Shown piece after piece: positions 25,342 to 38,947 of a DNA stretch of 64,000 nt. Position 1 is the first letter of the stretch. Each line of letters opens with the position of its first letter. The notes beneath the pieces are model-generated. The model saw only the letters and a list, made by a program, of their open reading frames with translations, was not told where the DNA came from and searched no databases. A program made the translations under genes and the position numbers. The stretch comes from Cylicocyclus nassatus (Eukaryota > Nematoda > Chromadorea > Rhabditida > Strongylidae), in contig CATQJL010000316.1 in the NCBI GenBank assembly GCA_958299035.1, forward strand, positions 92,836,443 through 92,900,442, written 5' to 3'.

Positions 25342-28300
25342 TTGCAAAGGTACTCGGACCCGACCTCTGGGACTGGCCTGGAGTTTTGTATTAGATTTCT
25401 CACTTTCCAATAGAGCAGTACTAGTCCTGGAAACATTTGACGTTTCCGGAATCGTGAATTTTTGAAGGAATATGGGTGGGTATATTTTGAGAATCGTTGT
25501 TTTTGCGAGCCTGCAAGGGTACTCGGACCCGACCTCTGGGACTGGCCTGGAGTTTTGTATTAGATTTCTCACTTTCCAATAGAGCAGTACTAGTCCTGAA
25601 AACATTTGACGTTTCCGGAATCGTGAATTTTTGAAGGAATATGGTTGGGTATATCTTGAGAATCGTTGTTTTTTGCGAGCCATTGCAAAGGTACTCGGAC
25701 CCCCTCTGGGACTGGCCTGGAGTATTGTATTAGATTTCTCACTTTCCAATAGAGCAGTACTAGTCCTGGAAACATTTTACGTTTCCGGAATCGTGAATTT
25801 TTGAAGGAATATGGGTGGGTATATATTGAGAATCGTTGTTTTTTGCGAGCCATTGCAAAGGTACTCGGACCCGACCTGAGGACTGCCCTGGAGTTTTATA
25901 TTAGATTTCTCACTTTCCAATAGAGCAGTACTAGTCCTGGAAACATTTGACGTTTCCGGAATCGTGAATTTTTGAAGGAATATGGGTGGGTATACTTTGA
26001 GAATCGTTGTTTTTGCGAGCCTGCAAGGGTACTCGGACCCGACCTCTGGAACTGGCCTGGAGTTTTGTATTAGATTTCTCACTTTCCAGTAGAGCAGTAC
26101 TAGTGAAACATTTGACGTTTCTGGAATCGTGAATTTTTGAAGGAATATGGGTGGGTATATATTGAGAATCGTTGTTTTTGCGAGGCATTGTAAAGGTACT
26201 CGGACCCGACCTCTGGGACTGGCCTGGAGTTTTGTATTAGATTTCTCACTTTCCAATAGAGCAGTACTAGTCCTGGAAACATTTTACGTTTCCGGAATCG
26301 TGAATTTTTGAAGGAATATGGGTGGGTATATATTGAGAATCGTTGTTTTTTGCGAGCCATTGCAAAGGTACTCGGACCCGACCTCTGGGACTGGCCTGGA
26401 GTTTTGTATTAGATTTCTCACTTTCCAATAGAGCAGTACTAGTCCTGGAAACATTTGACGTTTCCGGAATCGTGAATTTTTGAAGGAATATGGGTGGGTA
26501 TATTTTGAGAATCGTTGTTTTTGCGAGCCTGCAAGGGTACTCGGACCCGACCTCTGGGACTGGCCTGGAGTTTTGTATTAGATTTCTCACTTTCCAATAG
26601 AGCGGTACTAGTCCTGAAAACATTTGACGTTTCCGGAATCGTGAATTTTTGAAGGAATATGGTTGGGTATATCTTGAGAATCGTTGTTTTTTGCGAGCCA
26701 TTGCAAAGGTACTCGGACCCGACCTTTGGGACTGGCCTGGAGTTTTGTATTAGATTTCTCACTTTCCAATAGAGCAGTACTAGTCCTGGAAACATTTGAC
26801 GTTTCTGGAATCGTGAATTTTTGAAGGAATATGGGTGGGTATACTTTGAGAATCGTTGTTTTTGCGAGCCTGCAAGGGTACTCGGACCCGACCTCTGGAA
26901 CTGGCCTGGAGTTTTGTATTAGATTTCTCACTTTCCAGTAGAGCAGTACTAGTCCTGGAAACATTTGACGTTTCTGGAATCGTGAATTTTTGAAGGAATA
27001 TGGGTGGGTATATATTGAGAATCGTTGTTTTTGCGAGGCATTGCAAAGGTACTCGGACCCGACCTCTGGGACTGGCCTGGAGTTTTGTATTAGATTTCTC
27101 ACTTTCCAATAGAGCAGTACTAGTCCTGGAAACATTTGACGTTTCCGGAATCGTGAATTTTTGAAGGAATATGGGTGGGTATATTTTGAGAATCGTTGTT
27201 TTTGCGAGCCTGCAAGGGTACTCGGACCCGACCTCTGGGACTGGCCTGGAGTTTTGTATTAGATTTCTCACTTTCCAATAGAGCGGTACTAGTCCTGAAA
27301 ACATTTGACGTTTCCGGAATCGTGAATTTTTGAAGGAATATGGTTGGGTATATCTTGAGAATCGTTGTTTTTTGCGAGCCATTGCAAAGGTACTCGGACC
27401 CGACCTCTGGGACTGGCCTGGAGTTTTGTATTAGATTTCTCACTTTCCAATAGAGCAGTACTAGTCCTGGAAACATTTGACGTTTCCGGAATCGTGAATT
27501 TTTGAAGGAATATGGGTGGGTATATATTGAGAATCGTTGTTTTTTGCGAGCCACCGCAAAGGTACTCGGACCCGACCTCTGGGACTGGCCTGGAGTTTTG
27601 TATTAGATTTCTCACTTTCCAATAGAGCAGTACTAGTCCTGGAAACATTTGACGTTTCCGGAATCGTGAATTTTTGAAGGAATATGGGTGGGTATATTTT
27701 GAGAATCGTTGTTTTTGCGAGCCTGCAAGGGTACTCGGACCCGACCTCTGGGACTGGCCTGGAGTTTTGTATTAGATTTCTCACTTTCCAATAGAGCAGT
27801 ACTAGTCCTGAAAACATTTGACGTTTCCGGAATCGTGAATTTTTGAAGGAATATGGTTGGGTATATCTTGAGAATCGTTGTTTTTTGCGAGCCATTGCAA
27901 AGGTACTCGGACCCGACCTCTGGGACTGGCCTGGAGTTTTGTATTAGATTTCTCACTTTCCAATAGAGCAGTACTAGTCCTGGAAACATTTGACGTTTCC
28001 GGAATCGTGAATTTTTGAAGGAATATGGGTGGGTATATTTTGAGAATCGTTGTTTTTGCGAGCCTGCAAGGGTACTCGGACCCGACCTCTGGGACTGGCC
28101 TGGAGTTTTGTATTAGATTTCTCACTTTCCAATAGAGCGGTACTAGTCCTGAAAACATTTGACGTTTCCGGCATCGTGAATTTTTGAAGGAATATGGTTG
28201 GGTATATCTTGAGAATCGTTGTTTTTTGCGAGCCATTGCAAAGGTACTCGGACCCGACCTTTGGGACTGGCCTGGAGTTTTGTATTAGATTTCTCACTTT

Positions 28301-29789
28301 CCAATAGAGCAGTACTAGTCCTGGAAACATTTGACGTTTCTGGAATCGTGAATTTTTGAAGGAATATGGGTGGGTATACTTTGAGAATCGTTGTTTTTGC
28401 GAGCCTGCAAGGGTACTCGGACCCGACCTCTGGAACTGGCCTGGAGTTTTGTATTAGATTTCTCACTTTCCAGTAGAGCAGTACTAGTCCTGGAAACATT
28501 TGACGTTTCTGGAATCGTGAATTTTTGAAGGAATATGGGTGGGTATATATTGAGAATCGTTGTTTTTGCGAGGCATTGCAAAGGTACTCGGACCCGACCT
28601 CTGGGACTGGCCTGGAGTTTTGTATTAGATTTCTCACTTTCCAATAGAGCAGTACTAGTCCTGGAAACATTTGACGTTTCCGGAATCGTGAATTTTTGAA
28701 GGAATATGGGTGGGTATATTTTGAGAATCGTTGTTTTTGCGAGCCTGCAAGGGTACTCGGACCCGACCTCTGGGACTGGCCTGGAGTTTTGTATTAGATT
28801 TCTCACTTTCCAATAGAGCGGTACTAGTCCTGAAAACATTTGACGTTTCCGGAATCGTGAATTTTTGAAGGAATATGGTTGGGTATATCTTGAGAATCGT
28901 TGTTTTTTGCGAGCCATTGCAAAGGTACTCGGACCCGACCTTTGGGACTGGCCTGGAGTTTTGTATTAGATTTCTCACTTTCCAATAGAGCAGTACTAGT
29001 CCTGGAAACATTTGACGTTTCTGGAATCGTGAATTTTTGAAGGAATATGGGTGGGTATACTTTGAGAATCGTTGTTTTTGCGAGCCTGCAAGGGTACTCG
29101 GACCCGACCTCTGGAACTGGCCTGGAGTTTTGTATTAGATTTCTCACTTTCCAGTAGAGCAGTACTAGTCCTGGAAACATTTGACGTTTCTGGAATCGTG
29201 AATTTTTGAAGGAATATGGGTGGGTATATATTGAGAATCGTTGTTTTTGCGAGGCATTGCAAAGGTACTCGGACCCGACCTCTGGGACTGGCCTGGAGTT
29301 TTGTATTAGATTTCTCACTTTCCAATAGAGCAGTACTAGTCCTGGAAACATTTGACGTTTCCGGAATCGTGAATTTTTGAAGGAATATGGGTGGGTATAT
29401 TTTGAGAATCGTTGTTTTTGCGAGCCTGCAAGGGTACTCGGACCCGACCTCTGGGACTGGCCTGGAGTTTTGTATTAGATTTCTCACTTTCCAATAGAGC
29501 GGTACTAGTCCTGAAAACATTTGACGTTTCCGGAATCGTGAATTTTTGAAGGAATATGGTTGGGTATATCTTGAGAATCGTTGTTTTTTGCGAGCCATTG
29601 CAAAGGTACTCGGACCCGACCTCTGGGACTGGCCTGGAGTTTTGTATTAGATTTCTCACTTTCCAATAGAGCAGTACTAGTCCTGGAAACATTTGAAGTT
29701 TCCGGAATCGTGAATTTTTGAAGGAATATGGGTGGGTATATATTGAGAATCGTTGTTTTTTGCGAGCCACCGCAAAGGTACTCGGACCC
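25341..29789 (+). repeat. Duplication copy 2 (pairs with 20,582-24,861)
   Basis: It begins at the right edge of the inverted segment at the base equivalent to 20,582, and follows copy 1 through all rare markers to 29,789, the base equivalent to the left inversion edge. It is 169 bp longer than copy 1 because it keeps the monomer lost near 24,300. Beyond 29,789 the array continues in normal order. Confidence 0.88.
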
Positions 29790-32700
29790 GACCTCTGGGA
29801 CTGGCCTGGAGTTTTGTATTAGATTTCTCACTTTCCAATAGAGCAGTACTAGTCCTGGAAACATTTGACGTTTCCGGAATCGTGAATTTTTGAAGGAATA
29901 TGGGTGGGTATATTTTGAGAATCGTTGTTTTTGCGAGCCTGCAAGGGTACTCGGACCCGACCTCTGGGACTGGCCTGGAGTTTTGTATTAGATTTCTCAC
30001 TTTCCAATAGAGCGGTACTAGTCCTGAAAACATTTGACGTTTCCGGAATCGTGAATTTTTGAAGGAATATGGTTGGGTATATCTTGAGAATCGTTGTTTT
30101 TTGCGAGCCATTGCAAAGGTACTCGGACCCGACCTTTGGGACTGGCCTGGAGTTTTGTATTAGATTTCTCACTTTCCAATAGAGCAGTACTAGTCCTGGA
30201 AACATTTGACGTTTCTGGAATCGTGAATTTTTGAAGGAATATGGGTGGGTATACTTTGAGAATCGTTGTTTTTGCGAGCCTGCAAGGGTACTCGGACCCG
30301 ACCTCTGGAACTGGCCTGGAGTTTTGTATTAGATTTCTCACTTTCCAGTAGAGCAGTACTAGTCCTGGAAACATTTGACGTTTCTGGAATCGTGAATTTT
30401 TGAAGGAATATGGGTGGGTATATATTGAGAATCGTTGTTTTTTGCGAGCCATTGCAAAGGTACTCGGACCCGACCTTTGGGACTGGCCTGGAGTTTTGTA
30501 TTAGATTTCTCACTTTCCAATAGAGCAGTACTAGTCCTGGAAACATTTGACGTTTCTGGAATCGTGAATTTTTGAAGGAATATGGGTGGGTATACTTTGA
30601 GAATCGTTGTTTTTGCGAGCCTGCAAGGGTACTCGGACCCGACCTCTGGAACTGGCCTGGAGTTTTGTATTAGATTTCTCACTTTCCAGTAGAGCAGTAC
30701 TAGTCCTGGAAACATTTGACGTTTCTGGAATCGTGAATTTTTGAAGGAATATGGGTGGGTATATATTGAGAATCGTTGTTTTTGCGAGGCATTGCAAAGG
30801 TACTCGGACCCGACCTCTGGGACTGGCCTGGAGTTTTGTATTAGATTTCTCACTTTCCAATAGAGCAGTACTAGTCCTGGAAACATTTGACGTTTCCGGA
30901 ATCGTGAATTTTTGAAGGAATATGGGTGGGTATATTTTGAGAATCGTTGTTTTTGCGAGCCTGCAAGGGTACTCGGACCCGACCTCTGGGACTGGCCTGG
31001 AGTTTTGTATTAGATTTCTCACTTTCCAATAGAGCGGTACTAGTCCTGAAAACATTTGACGTTTCCGGAATCGTGAATTTTTGAAGGAATATGGTTGGGT
31101 ATATCTTGAGAATCGTTGTTTTTTGCGAGCCATTGCAAAGGTACTCGGACCCGACCTCTGGGACTGGCCTGGAGTTTTGTATTAGATTTCTCACTTTCCA
31201 ATAGAGCAGTACTAGTCCTGGAAACATTTGAAGTTTCCGGAATCGTGAATTTTTGAAGGAATATGGGTGGGTATATATTGAGAATCGTTGTTTTTTGCGA
31301 GCCACCGCAAAGGTACTCGGACCCGACCTCTGGGACTGGCCTGGAGTTTTGTATTAGATTTCTCACTTTCCAATAGAGCAGTACTAGTCCTGGAAACATT
31401 TGACGTTTCCGGAATCGTGAATTTTTGAAGGAATATGGGTGGGTATATTTTGAGAATCGTTGTTTTTGCGAGCCTGCAAGGGTACTCGGACCCGACCTCT
31501 GGGACTGGCCTGGAGTTTTGTATTAGATTTCTCACTTTCCAATAGAGCGGTACTAGTCCTGAAAACATTTGACGTTTCCGGAATCGTGAATTTTTGAAGG
31601 AATATGGTTGGGTATATCTTGAGAATCGTTGTTTTTTGCGAGCCATTGCAAAGGTACTCGGACCCGACCTTTGGGACTGGCCTGGAGTTTTGTATTAGAT
31701 TTCTCACTTTCCAATAGAGCAGTACTAGTCCTGGAAACATTTGACGTTTCTGGAATCGTGAATTTTTGAAGGAATATGGGTGGGTATACTTTGAGAATCG
31801 TTGTTTTTGCGAGCCTGCAAGGGTACTCGGACCCGACCTCTGGAACTGGCCTGGAGTTTTGTATTAGATTTCTCACTTTCCAGTAGAGCAGTACTAGTCC
31901 TGGAAACATTTGACGTTTCTGGAATCGTGAATTTTTGAAGGAATATGGGTGGGTATATATTGAGAATCGTTGTTTTTGCGAGGCATTGCAAAGGTCCTCG
32001 GACCCGACCTCTGGGACTGGCCTGGAGTTTTGTATTAGATTTCTCACTTTCCAATAGAGCAGTACTAGTCCTGGAAACATTTGACGTTTCCGGAATCGTG
32101 AATTTTTGAAGGAATATGGGTGGGTATATTTTGAGAATCGTTGTTTTTGCGAGCCTGCAAGGGTACTCGGACCCGACCTCTGGGACTGGCCTGGAGTTTT
32201 GTATTAGATTTCTCACTTTCCAATAGAGCGGTACTAGTCCTGAAAACATTTGACGTTTCCGGAATCGTGAATTTTTGAAGGAATATGGTTGGGTATATCT
32301 TGAGAATCGTTGTTTTTTGCGAGCCATTGCAAAGGTACTCGGACCCGACCTCTGGGACTGGCCTGGAGTTTTGTATTAGATTTCTCACTTTCCAATAGAG
32401 CAGTACTAGTCCTGGAAACATTTGACGTTTCCGGAATCGTGAATTTTTGAAGGAATATGGGTGGGTATATTTTGAGAATCGTTGTTTTTGCGAGCCTGCA
32501 AGGGTACTCGGACCCGACCTCTGGGACTGGCCTGGAGTTTTGTATTAGATTTCTCACTTTCCAATAGAGCGGTACTAGTCCTGAAAACATTTGACGTTTC
32601 CGGAATCGTGAATTTTTGAAGGAATATGGTTGGGTATATCTTGAGAATCGTTGTTTTTTGCGAGCCATTGCAAAGGTACTCGGACCCGACCTTTGGGACT

Positions 32701-33821
32701 GGCCTGGAGTTTTGTATTAGATTTCTCACTTTCCAATAGAGCAGTACTAGTCCTGGAAACATTTGACGTTTCTGGAATCGTGAATTTTTGAAGGAATATG
32801 GGTGGGTATACTTTGAGAATCGTTGTTTTTGCGAGCCTGCAAGGGTACTCGGACCCGACCTCTGGAACTGGCCTGGAGTTTTGTATTAGATTTCTCACTT
32901 TCCAGTAGAGCAGTACTAGTCCTGGAAACATTTGACGTTTCTGGAATCGTGAATTTTTGAAGGAATATGGGTGGGTATATATTGAGAATCGTTGTTTTTG
33001 CGAGGCATTGCAAAGGTACTCGGACCCGACCTCTGGGACTGGCCTGGAGTTTTGTATTAGATTTCTCACTTTCCAATAGAGCAGTACTAGTCCTGGAAAC
33101 ATTTGACGTTTCCGGAATCGTGAATTTTTGAAGGAATATGGGTGGGTATATTTTGAGAATCGTTGTTTTTGCGAGCCTGCAAGGGTACTCGGACCCGACC
33201 TCTGGGACTGGCCTGGAGTTTTGTATTAGATTTCTCACTTTCCAATAGAGCGGTACTAGTCCTGAAAACATTTGACGTTTCCGGAATCGTGAATTTTTGA
33301 AGGAATATGGTTGGGTATATCTTGAGAATCGTTGTTTTTTGCGAGCCATTGCAAAGGTACTCGGACCCGACCTCTGGGACTGGCCTGGAGTTTTGTATTA
33401 GATTTCTCACTTTCCAATAGAGCAGTACTAGTCCTGGAAACATTTGACGTTTCCGGAATCGTGAATTTTTGAAGGAATATGGGTGGGTATATATTGAGAA
33501 TCGTTGTTTTTTGCGAGCCACCGCAAAGGTACTCGGACCCGACCTCTGGGACTGGCCTGGAGTTTTGTATTAGATTTCTCACTTTCCAATAGAGCAGTAC
33601 TAGTCCTGGAAACATTTGACGTTTCCGGAATCGTGAATTTTTGAAGGAATATGGGTGGGTATATTTTGAGAATCGTTGTTTTTGCGAGCCTGCAAGGGTA
33701 CTCGGACCCGACCTCTGGGACTGGCCTGGAGTTTTGTATTAGATTTCTCACTTTCCAATAGAGCAGTACTAGTCCTGAAAACATTTGACGTTTCCGGAAT
33801 CGTGAATTTTTGAAGGAATAT
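27342..33821 (+). repeat. Superunits of 2,216 and 1,535 bp anchored by GAGCCACCG
   Basis: GGTTGGG monomers that open the GAGCCACCGCAAA-bearing three-monomer unit lie at 27,342, 29,558, 31,093 and 33,309. The intervals are 2,216, 1,535 and 2,216 bp; they differ by 681 bp, one tetramer. Earlier anchors at 22,583 and 24,630 are 2,047 bp apart, which is 2,216 less the 169-bp loss near 24,300. The anchors at 24,630, 29,558 and 31,093 share GAAGTTTCC, while 22,583, 27,342 and 33,309 keep GACGTTTCC. Confidence 0.82.
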
Positions 33822-34135
33822 GGTTGGGTATATCTTGAGAATCGTTGTTTTTTGCGAGCCATTGCAAAGGTACTCGGACCCGACCTTTGGGACTGGCCTG
33901 GAGTTTTGTATTAGATTTCTCACTTTCCAATAGAGCAGTACTAGTCCTGGAAACATTTGACGCTTCCGGAATCGTGAATTTTTGAAGGAATATGGGTGGG
34001 TATATATTGAGAATCGTTGTTTTTTGCGAGCCATTGCAAAGGTACTCGGACCCGACCTCTGGGACTGGCCTGGAGTTTTGTATTAGATTTCTCACTTTCC
34101 AATAGAGCAGTACTAGTCCTGGAAACATTTGACGT

Positions 34136-34150
34136 TTCCGGATGAATTTT
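34136..34150 (+). repeat. Monomer with a 4-bp deletion (ATCG)
   Basis: TTTCCGGA is followed at once by TGAATTTTT, so ATCG is lost at 34,142/34,143. The next monomer also has a private CTCTGAAACTCGCC front. Neither change was seen elsewhere. Confidence 0.88.
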
Positions 34151-34315
34151 TGAAGGAATATGGGTGGGTATACTTTGAGAATCGTTGTTTTTGCGAGCCT
34201 GCAAGGGTACTCGGACCCGACCTCTGAAACTCGCCTGGAGTTTTGTATTAGATTTCTCACTTTCCAATAGAGCAGTACTAGTCCTGGAAACATTTGACGT
34301 TTCTGGAATCGTGAA

Positions 34316-35455
34316 TTTTTGAAGGAATATGGGTGGGTATATATTGAGAATCGTTGTTTTTGCGAGGCATTGCAAAGGTACTCGGACCCGACCTCTGGGA
34401 CTGGCCTGGAGTTTTGTATTAGATTTCTCACTTTCCAATAGAGCAGTACTAGTCCTGGAAACATTTGACGTTTCCGGAATCGTGAATTTTTGAAGGAATA
34501 TGGGTGGGTATATATTGAGAATCGTTGTTTTTTGCGAGCCATTGCAAAGGTACTCGGACCCGACCTCTGGGACTGGCCTGGAGTTTTGTATTAGATTTCT
34601 CACTTTCCAATAGAGCAGTACTAGTCCTGGAAACATTTGATGTTTCCGGAATCGTGAATTTTTGAAGGAATATGGGTGGGTATATATTGAGAATCGTTGT
34701 TTTTGCCAGCCATTGCAAAGGTACTCGGACCCGACCTGAGGACTGCCCTGGAGTTTTATATTAGATTTCTCACTTTCCAATAGAGCAGTACTAGTCCTGG
34801 AAACATTTGACGTTTCCGGAATCGTGAATTTTTGAAGGAATATGGGTGGGTATACTTTGAGAATCGTTGTTTTTGCGAGCCTGCAAGGGTACTCGGACCC
34901 GACCTCTGGAACTGGCCTGGAGTTTTGTATTAGATTTCTCACTTTCCAGTAGAGCAGTACTAGTCCTGGAAACATTTGACGTTTCTGGAATCGTGAATTT
35001 TTGAAGGAATATGGGTGGGTATACTTTGAGAATCGTTGTTTTTGCGAGCCTGCAAGGGTACTCGGACCCGACCTCTGGAACTGGCCTGGAGTTTTGTATT
35101 AGATTTCTCACTTTCCAGTAGAGCAGTACTAGTCCTGGAAACATTTGACGTTTCCGGAATCGTGAATTTTTGAAGGAATATGGGTGGGTATATATTGAGA
35201 ATCGTTGTTTTTTGCGAGCCATTGCAAAGGTACTCGGACCCGACCTCTGGGACTGGCCTGGAGTTTTGTATTAGATTTCTCACTTTCCAATAGAGCAGTA
35301 CTAGTCCTGGAAACATTTGACGTTTCTGGAATCGTGAATTTTTGAAGGAATATGGGTGGGTATATATTGAGAATCGTTGTTTTTGCGAGGCATTGCAAAG
35401 GTACTCGGACCCGACCTCTGGGACTGGCCTGGAGTTTTGTATTAGATTTCTCACC
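34316..35455 (+). repeat. Segment repeated at +2,215 bp
   Basis: The monomer order here recurs at 36,531-37,670. Both copies contain type A, type C followed by GACCTGAGG, two D monomers with TATACTTTGAG, type A, then type B. The left limit is set by TTTCTGG against TTTCCGG and the right by CACCTTCC against CACTTTCC. Limits were read by eye and may shift by tens of bases. Confidence 0.75.
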
Positions 35456-38400
35456 TTCCAATAGAGCAGTACTAGTCCTGGAAACATTTGATGTTTCCGG
35501 AATCGTGAATTTTTGAAGGAATATGGGTGGGTATATATTGAGAATCGTTGTTTTTGCCAGCCATTGCAGAGGTACTCGGACCCGACCTGAGGACTGCCCT
35601 GGAGTTTTATATTAGATTTCTCACTTTCCAATAGAGCAGTACTAGTCCTGGAAACATTTGACGTTTCCGGAATCGTGAATTTTTGAAGGAATATGGGTGG
35701 GTATACTTTGAGAATCGTTGTTTTTGCGAGCCTGCAAGGGTACTCGGACCCGACCTCTGGAACTGGCCTGGAGTTTTGTATTAGATTTCTCACTTTCCAG
35801 TAGAGCAGTACTAGTCCTGGAAACATTTGACGTTTCTGGAATCGTGAATTTTTGAAGGAATATGGGTGGGTATATATTGAGAATCGTTGTTTTTACGAGG
35901 CATTGCAAAGGTACTCGGACCCGACCTGAGGACTGCCCTGGAGTTTTGTATTAGATTTCTCACTTTCCAATAGAGCAGTACTAGTCCTGGAAACATTTGA
36001 CGTTTCCGGAATCGTGAACTTTTGAAGGAATATGGGTGGGTATACTTTGAGAATCGTTGTTTTTGCGAGCCTGCAAGGGTACTCGGACCCGACCTCTGGA
36101 ACTGGCCTGGAGTTTTGTATTAGATTTCTCACTTTCCAATAGAGCAGTACTAGTCCTGGAAACATTTTACGTTTCCGGAATCGTGAATGTTTGAAGGAAT
36201 ATGGGTGGGTATATATTGAGAATCGTTGTTTTTTGCGAGCCATTGCAAAGGTACTCGGACCCGACCTCTGGGACTGGCCTGGAGTTTTGTATTAGATTTC
36301 TCACTTTCCAATAGAGCAGTACTAGTCCTGAAAACATTTGACGTTTCTGGAATCGTGAATTTTTGAAGGAATATGGGTGGGTATATATTGAGAATCGTTG
36401 TTTTTTGCGAGCCATTGCAAAGGTACTCGGACCCGACCTGAGGACTGCCCTGGAGTTTTATATTAGATTTCTCACTTTCCAATAGAGCAGTACTAGTCCT
36501 GGAAACATTTGACGTTTCCGGAATCGTGAATTTTTGAAGGAATATGGGTGGGTATATATTGAGAATCGTTGTTTTTGCGAGGCATTGCAAAGGTACTCGG
36601 ACCCGACCTCTGGGACTGGCCTGGAGTTTTGTATTAGATTTCTCACTTTCCAATAGAGCAGTACTAGTCCTGGAAACATTTGACGTTTCCGGAATCGTGA
36701 ATTTTTGAAGGAATATGGGTGGGTATATATTGAGAATCGTTGTTTTTTGCGAGCCATTGCAAAGGTACTCGGACCCGACCTCTGGGACTGGCCTGGAGTT
36801 TTGTATTAGATTTCTCACTTTCCAATAGAGCAGTACTAGTCCTGGAAACATTTGATGTTTCCGGAATCGTGAATTTTTGAAGGAATATGGGTGGGTATAT
36901 ATTGAGAATCGTTGTTTTTGCCAGCCATTGCAAAGGTACTCGGACCCGACCTGAGGACTGCCCTGGAGTTTTATATTAGATTTCTCACTTTCCAATAGAG
37001 CAGTACTAGTCCTGGAAACATTTGACGTTTCCGGAATCGTGAATTTTTGAAGGAATATGGGTGGGTATACTTTGAGAATCGTTGTTTTTGCGAGCCTGCA
37101 AGGGTACTCGGACCCGACCTCTGGAACTGGCCTGGAGTTTTGTATTAGATTTCTCACTTTCCAGTAGAGCAGTACTAGTCCTGGAAACATTTGACGTTTC
37201 TGGAATCGTGAATTTTTGAAGGAATATGGGTGGGTATACTTTGAGAATCGTTGTTTTTGCGAGCCTGCAAGGGTACTCGGACCCGACCTCTGGAACTGGC
37301 CTGGAGTTTTGTATTAGATTTCTCACTTTCCAGTAGAGCAGTACTAGTCCTGGAAACATTTGACGTTTCCGGAATCGTGAATTTTTGAAGGAATATGGGT
37401 GGGTATATATTGAGAATCGTTGTTTTTTGCGAGCCATTGCAAAGGTACTCGGACCCGACCTCTGGGACTGGCCTGGAGTTTTGTATTAGATTTCTCACTT
37501 TCCAATAGAGCAGTACTAGTCCTGGAAACATTTGACGTTTCTGGAATCGTGAATTTTTGAAGGAATATGGGTGGGTATATATTGAGAATCGTTGTTTTTG
37601 CGAGGCATTGCAAAGGTACTCGGACCCGACCTCTGGGACTGGCCTGGAGTTTTGTATTAGATTTCTCACTTTCCAATAGAGCAGTACTAGTCCTGGAAAC
37701 ATTTGACGTTTCCGGAATCGTGAATTTTTGAAGGAATATGGGTGGGTATATATTGAGGATCGTTGTTTTTTGCGAGCCATTGCAAAGGTACTCGGACCCG
37801 ACCTCTGGGACTGGCCTGGAGTTTTGTATTAGATTTCTCACCTTCCAATAGAGCAGTACTAGTCCTGGAAACATTTGATGTTTCCGGAATCGTGAATTTT
37901 TGAAGGAATATGGGTGGGTATATATTGAGAATCGTTGTTTTTGCCAGCCATTGCAGAGGTACTCGGACCCGACCTGAGGACTGCCCTGGAGTTTTATATT
38001 AGATTTCTCACTTTCCAATAGAGCAGTACTAGTCCTGGAAACATTTGACGTTTCCGGAATCGTGAATTTTTGAAGGAATATGGGTGGGTATACTTTGAGA
38101 ATCGTTGTTTTTGCGAGCCTGCAAGGGTACTCGGACCCGACCTCTGGAACTGGCCTGGAGTTTTGTATTAGATTTCTCACTTTCCAGTAGAGCAGTACTA
38201 GTCCTGGAAACATTTGACGTTTCTGGAATCGTGAATTTTTGAAGGAATATGGGTGGGTATATATTGAGGATCGTTGTTTTTTGCGAGCCATTGCAAAGGT
38301 ACTCGGACCCGACCTCTGGGACTGGCCTGGAGTTTTGTATTAGATTTCTCACCTTCCAATAGAGCAGTACTAGTCCTGGAAACATTTGATGTTTCCGGAA

Positions 38401-38947
38401 TCGTGAATTTTTGAAGGAATATGGGTGGGTATATATTGAGAATCGTTGTTTTTGCCAGCCATTGCAGAGGTACTCGGACCCGACCTGAGGACTGCCCTGG
38501 AGTTTTATATTAGATTTCTCACTTTCCAATAGAGCAGTACTAGTCCTGGAAACATTTGACGTTTCCGGAATCGTGAATTTTTGAAGGAATATGGGTGGGT
38601 ATACTTTGAGAATCGTTGTTTTTGCGAGCCTGCAAGGGTACTCGGACCCGACCTCTGGAACTGGCCTGGAGTTTTGTATTAGATTTCTCACTTTCCAGTA
38701 GAGCAGTACTAGTCCTGGAAACATTTGACGTTTCTGGAATCGTGAATTTTTGAAGGAATATGGGTGGGTATATATTGAGAATCGTTGTTTTTGCGAGGCA
38801 TTGCAAAGGTACTCGGACCCGACCTGAGGACTGCCCTGGAGTTTTGTATTAGATTTCTCACTTTCCAGTAGAGCAGTACTAGTCCTGGAAACATTTGACG
38901 TTTCTGGAATCGTGAATTTTTGAAGGAATATGGGTGGGTATATATTG

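Larger units (their letters stand above)
20582..33960 (+). repeat. HOR tract 4: 681-bp tetramer family
   Basis: The basic unit is four monomers: GGTTGGG with type A tail and GACCTTTGGG (172 bp); TATACTTTGAG with type D tail, CTGGAACTGG and CAGTAG (169 bp); type B (171 bp); TATATTTTGAG with type D tail and GCGGTAC then CCTGAAAAC (169 bp). These sum to 681 bp. Intervals between GGTTGGG markers are 681, 513, 341 or about 1,020 bp, that is 4, 3, 2 or 6 monomers. A three-monomer unit bearing GAGCCACCGCAAA occurs at six places and anchors a larger 2,216/1,535-bp period. The tract includes a 4.76-kb duplication and the inverted segment. Confidence 0.86.

Noticed and set aside
24790..25465. Plus-strand open frames, the longest about 207 codons
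   Set aside because: They exist only because the segment at 24,862-25,341 is inverted, which places the stop-free minus-strand frames on the plus strand.
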